Of a stretch of 64,000 nt of DNA, positions 62,147 to 64,000 are shown piece after piece. Both the position numbers and the translations under genes were made by a program. Position 1 is the first letter of the stretch. Every line of letters starts with the position of its first letter. The notes under the pieces are model-generated. The model was not told the DNA's origin and did not search any database. It worked only from the letters and a program-made list of their open reading frames with translations. The stretch is from Bacteriovoracaceae bacterium UBA6200. Its GTDB lineage: Bacteria; Bdellovibrionota; Bacteriovoracia; Bacteriovoracales; Bacteriovoracaceae. Location: assembly GCA_002422605.1 (NCBI GenBank), contig DISW01000017.1, positions 56,705-120,704 of the forward strand. Reading direction: 5' to 3'.

Positions 62147-62950
62147 TTATTCTTTAATCATTTCAAGAACGTCATCGACTTCTTTTCGTAGCGCCTTAAC
62201 CGGCTTCATGCTGTCTTCTTCACAAGCTTCAGGAGGAAGAGGTTCCGCCGCTCTCGGAATAAAATGTTCCATCGGTTCGAAGGTATGTCCTTCTCTTTTA
62301 ACCGCCCGAATCCAGTCTCGAAGATTATCGACTGTAAATTTTTGAATGTCGTGGAAAAGAACCACTCCACCTTTTTGACGGCAGATATCTTTTAGCATGG
62401 TTGGAAGGAGAGTCGGGCGCTTCTTAGCATCCCAGTCGTTGGTATCAATATCCCACCCGACGTGAGTAAAGCCCGCGTCTTTTACGGTCTTCATCACCAT
62501 GTTGTTCTTCGCCTGAGTGGTAGGATTAGAAGAACGGAATGAACCGCCACCATAAGGGAGTCTCAGAACCGGGGAAAGATAATCTTTTAGAAGCGGATTC
62601 GGCTTCATAATATTTTCTTTAACCTTGGCCGCAGAAAACTGAGGGTGGTTAATGTGCTCATAGGTATGAGAACCGATGCGGTGGCCTTCTTTTTTCATTC
62701 GATCAAGAAGAGCATACTTCGGTTTATTAGCGGCATTCCCTTTCCCGCCAGCAAAGTGCTTCCCTAAGACAAAAAAGGTAGACGGTACCTTTTCTTCTTT
62801 CAGGATTTCCAGCACCCTTGGAGTCAGGATCAGGTGAGGACCATCATCGAAGGTAAAATGCACGGGATAGGTCTTGCCGTCAGGACAGGCCGCATGAGTC
62901 GCCGTTGGGAGTATTAATACACTGAGGGTTATATAAAATATTTTTTTCAC
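62147..62950 (-). CDS. secreted polysaccharide deacetylase
   Basis: 267 residues from GTG 62950, giving a clean signal peptide (VKKIFYITLSVLILPTATHAA); a longer start would put 60 non-signal residues in front and overlap the methyltransferase gene. The NodB fold marks are FTFDDGPH, RIGSHTYEHINH, LRLPYGGGS and VVLFHDIQ. It removes acetyl groups from peptidoglycan, chitin or similar polymers. A copy of the dispersed palindrome lies in the coding sequence near 62780. Confidence 0.88.
   Translation of the reverse strand: MKKIFYITLSVLILPTATHAACPDGKTYPVHFTFDDGPHLILTPRVLEILKEEKVPSTFFVLGKHFAGGKGNAANKPKYALLDRMKKEGHRIGSHTYEHINHPQFSAAKVKENIMKPNPLLKDYLSPVLRLPYGGGSFRSSNPTTQAKNNMVMKTVKDAGFTHVGWDIDTNDWDAKKRPTLLPTMLKDICRQKGGVVLFHDIQKFTVDNLRDWIRAVKREGHTFEPMEHFIPRAAEPLPPEACEEDSMKPVKALRKEVDDVLEMIKE
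62771..62794. repeat. palindromic repeat, copy 3 (inside a coding region)
   Basis: AAAAAAGGTAGACGGTACCTTTTC, arms of 8 bases (AAAAGGTA / TACCTTTT), one base different from the core of the other copies. It encodes KVPSTF of the deacetylase. Confidence 0.6.
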
Positions 62951-62990
62951 GTTGATCCATATCGGAAAAAGAAATAAATACTTGAGGATA

Positions 62991-63635
62991 TTAATAGCGA
63001 AATAAAAGATCGGTGAAGAGGGTGCTTTCTTCGTCGAAGAAATGCTTACTCTCGAGGATTCGACTAGAGAGGAAAGTGAAGTGAGGTCTAAGGAGACGCT
63101 GGTATTTTTCTCGGGTACGGTGAATGGCGTACTCATCTTTAAAGTCGAGTTCCGAGACCTGACGACCCAGTTCCACGTCGGTAGGAACAGTGAGATACAG
63201 GTATCTCACTCTCTGGGAGATAATCGGTAGGACTTCTTTTAATTCCTGGTCTGTCAGATACTGAAGAACCGAAGTGCAGATTCCTAAATCGAAAATATTA
63301 TTTTTTCTCTCGGTCCGGCACCAGGTAACGAGATCTTCCTCGTAGAGTTTTAGTTCAGTGGACTCCACCGGTCTCAGTTTATCTGGTTTAGCTTTTTTAA
63401 AAGCGTAAGGAGAAGGTTCAATTCCCACTGCTTTATAGGGAATAAAGGCCTTAAGCATTTCACGAAAAAGATGACCGTAGCCAAAGCCCAGGTCTATGAC
63501 GGAGGTGATCTCCACATGCTCAACCGAGAGGAAGGATTTTAAATAGCGAGTATGCTCTTTAGCATTACCTATTCCGTCCATCGACATGGGATCGGAGTAG
63601 TTTTTCTCCCAATAGGTTTTATCAAATTTGGTCAT
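62991..63635 (-). CDS. class I SAM methyltransferase
   Basis: 214 residues. The SAM motif is SVIDLGFGYGHLFREML, followed by VGIEPSP and LGICTSVLQYL. Substrate unknown. Start overlaps the small paralog stop by ATGA. The layout small protein - methyltransferase - polysaccharide deacetylase - secreted protein makes an operon closed at 61490. Confidence 0.85.
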   Translation of the reverse strand: MTKFDKTYWEKNYSDPMSMDGIGNAKEHTRYLKSFLSVEHVEITSVIDLGFGYGHLFREMLKAFIPYKAVGIEPSPYAFKKAKPDKLRPVESTELKLYEEDLVTWCRTERKNNIFDLGICTSVLQYLTDQELKEVLPIISQRVRYLYLTVPTDVELGRQVSELDFKDEYAIHRTREKYQRLLRPHFTFLSSRILESKHFFDEESTLFTDLLFRY

Positions 63636-63850
63636 GCCGCTTCAGTTTTTGGATGAGTCGAGCGCATGAAATCGTGAGTGAATTTTAAGATTCTTTCTTC
63701 GATGGCATGAGCTGTAACAGGGATGCCTTCATTATGAAGGTCAGTAATAATTTTAAACATTGTATCAGAGAGCATGTACTTGGCATCAACAGGGCCCGAA
63801 GATTGATGGATAACTTGGTAAAGAGAGGCGAGGGCTTCCGTTGATTTCAT
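63632..63850 (-). CDS. member 2 of the small paralogous protein family
   Basis: 72 residues, same pattern as the protein at 60996-61214 (ALASLYQVIHQSSGPVDAKYMLSDTMFKIITDLHNEG). Strong AAGGAG seven bases before the start, overlapping the stop of member 3. The stop overlaps the methyltransferase start. Confidence 0.75.
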   Translation of the reverse strand: MKSTEALASLYQVIHQSSGPVDAKYMLSDTMFKIITDLHNEGIPVTAHAIEERILKFTHDFMRSTHPKTEAA

Positions 63851-63862
63851 CAGTTTGCTCCT

Positions 63863-64000
63863 TTATGCAACTTCAGTTTTAATAGCTTGGTCAAAATCAT
63901 TAGTAACTTTTGAGAGTCTTGAAGCTAGATTTGTTTCATTAACTTCTAAACCTTCGTTTTCCAGATCGTCTAAGATGTTACTTAATACCGCTTTAACGGC
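63863..64000 (-). CDS. member 3 of the small paralogous protein family (cut by window end)
   Basis: The last 45 residues of a protein that runs off the window. They line up with the C-terminal two-thirds of members 1 and 2 (VLSNILDDLENEGLEVNET, then a final helix with NDFDQA). Stop at 63863, 12 bases ahead of member 2. Confidence 0.7.
   Translation of the reverse strand, partial: AVKAVLSNILDDLENEGLEVNETNLASRLSKVTNDFDQAIKTEVA

Noticed and set aside
1..64000. tRNA, rRNA, prophage or integrated plasmid
   Set aside because: No tRNA cloverleaf, rRNA segment, phage structural gene, integrase or replication gene was seen.

Overview
The window reads as a chromosomal segment of a predatory or predator-related member of the Bdellovibrionota, most like the Bacteriovorax/Peredibacter side. 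This is inferred from gene content, not from a marker gene. The composition is moderately AT-rich. There are many lipoproteins, secreted proteins and TPR proteins, several secreted proteases, an Agl-Glt type envelope machine, and recurrent sigma-54-like promoters. No rRNA, tRNA, CRISPR array or prophage is visible.

Layout. Positions 1-8.8 kb hold a Glt/Agl-type gliding (trans-envelope proton-driven) module: gltD-, gltE-, gltF- and gltG-like genes on the plus strand face aglR-, aglQ- and aglS-like motor genes on the minus strand, with an IS1-like transposase gene at the convergence point. From 8.9 to 20 kb are a secreted protein-glutaminase-like enzyme, gmhA, trxA, an RDD protein and polA, a rhodanese, an M48 protease and groES-groEL. 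From 20.1 to 23.6 kb, behind tandem sigma-54-like elements, lies a run of exported or unknown genes including a metzincin protease and a methyltransferase with a signal peptide. From 23.6 to 31.3 kb are a peptide ABC importer without its ATPases, an aminotransferase, an HtrA-like protease, phosphatidylserine decarboxylase and an EEP-family hydrolase.

From 31.3 to 34.9 kb a small operon (two small regulator-like proteins, a large lipoprotein and probably the EEP hydrolase) starts at a near-consensus sigma-54 promoter directly behind the gene for an NtrC-type response regulator. From 35 to 39.4 kb are amino-sugar and mannose metabolism (nagB, a PIG-L deacetylase, manC) and mgtE. From 39.6 to 42.8 kb a repeat-containing protein with a possible PilZ-like end is coupled to a receiver-TPR protein. 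From 42.8 to 49.8 kb are a 2Fe-2S ferredoxin-like protein, a Tat-exported PhoX-like phosphatase, a DCC thiol oxidoreductase and the metH-metF pair.

From 49.9 to 64 kb are a secreted unknown, an EamA transporter, msrB, apaG, an FAH-family enzyme coupled to a 57-residue histidine-kinase-like small protein, two paralogous trypsins (one without a signal peptide), a SulP transporter, trmO, a sugar epimerase, vapBC, a BamE-like lipoprotein, a RhlE-type helicase, and a polysaccharide deacetylase/methyltransferase operon. Three copies of an undescribed family of about 70-residue proteins occur in the last 3 kb.

The most notable items are the Glt/Agl module, the sigma-54 operon with its adjacent activator, the secreted deamidase, the signal-less trypsin, the small paralogous protein family, and a dispersed short palindrome seen both as a terminator and inside coding regions.
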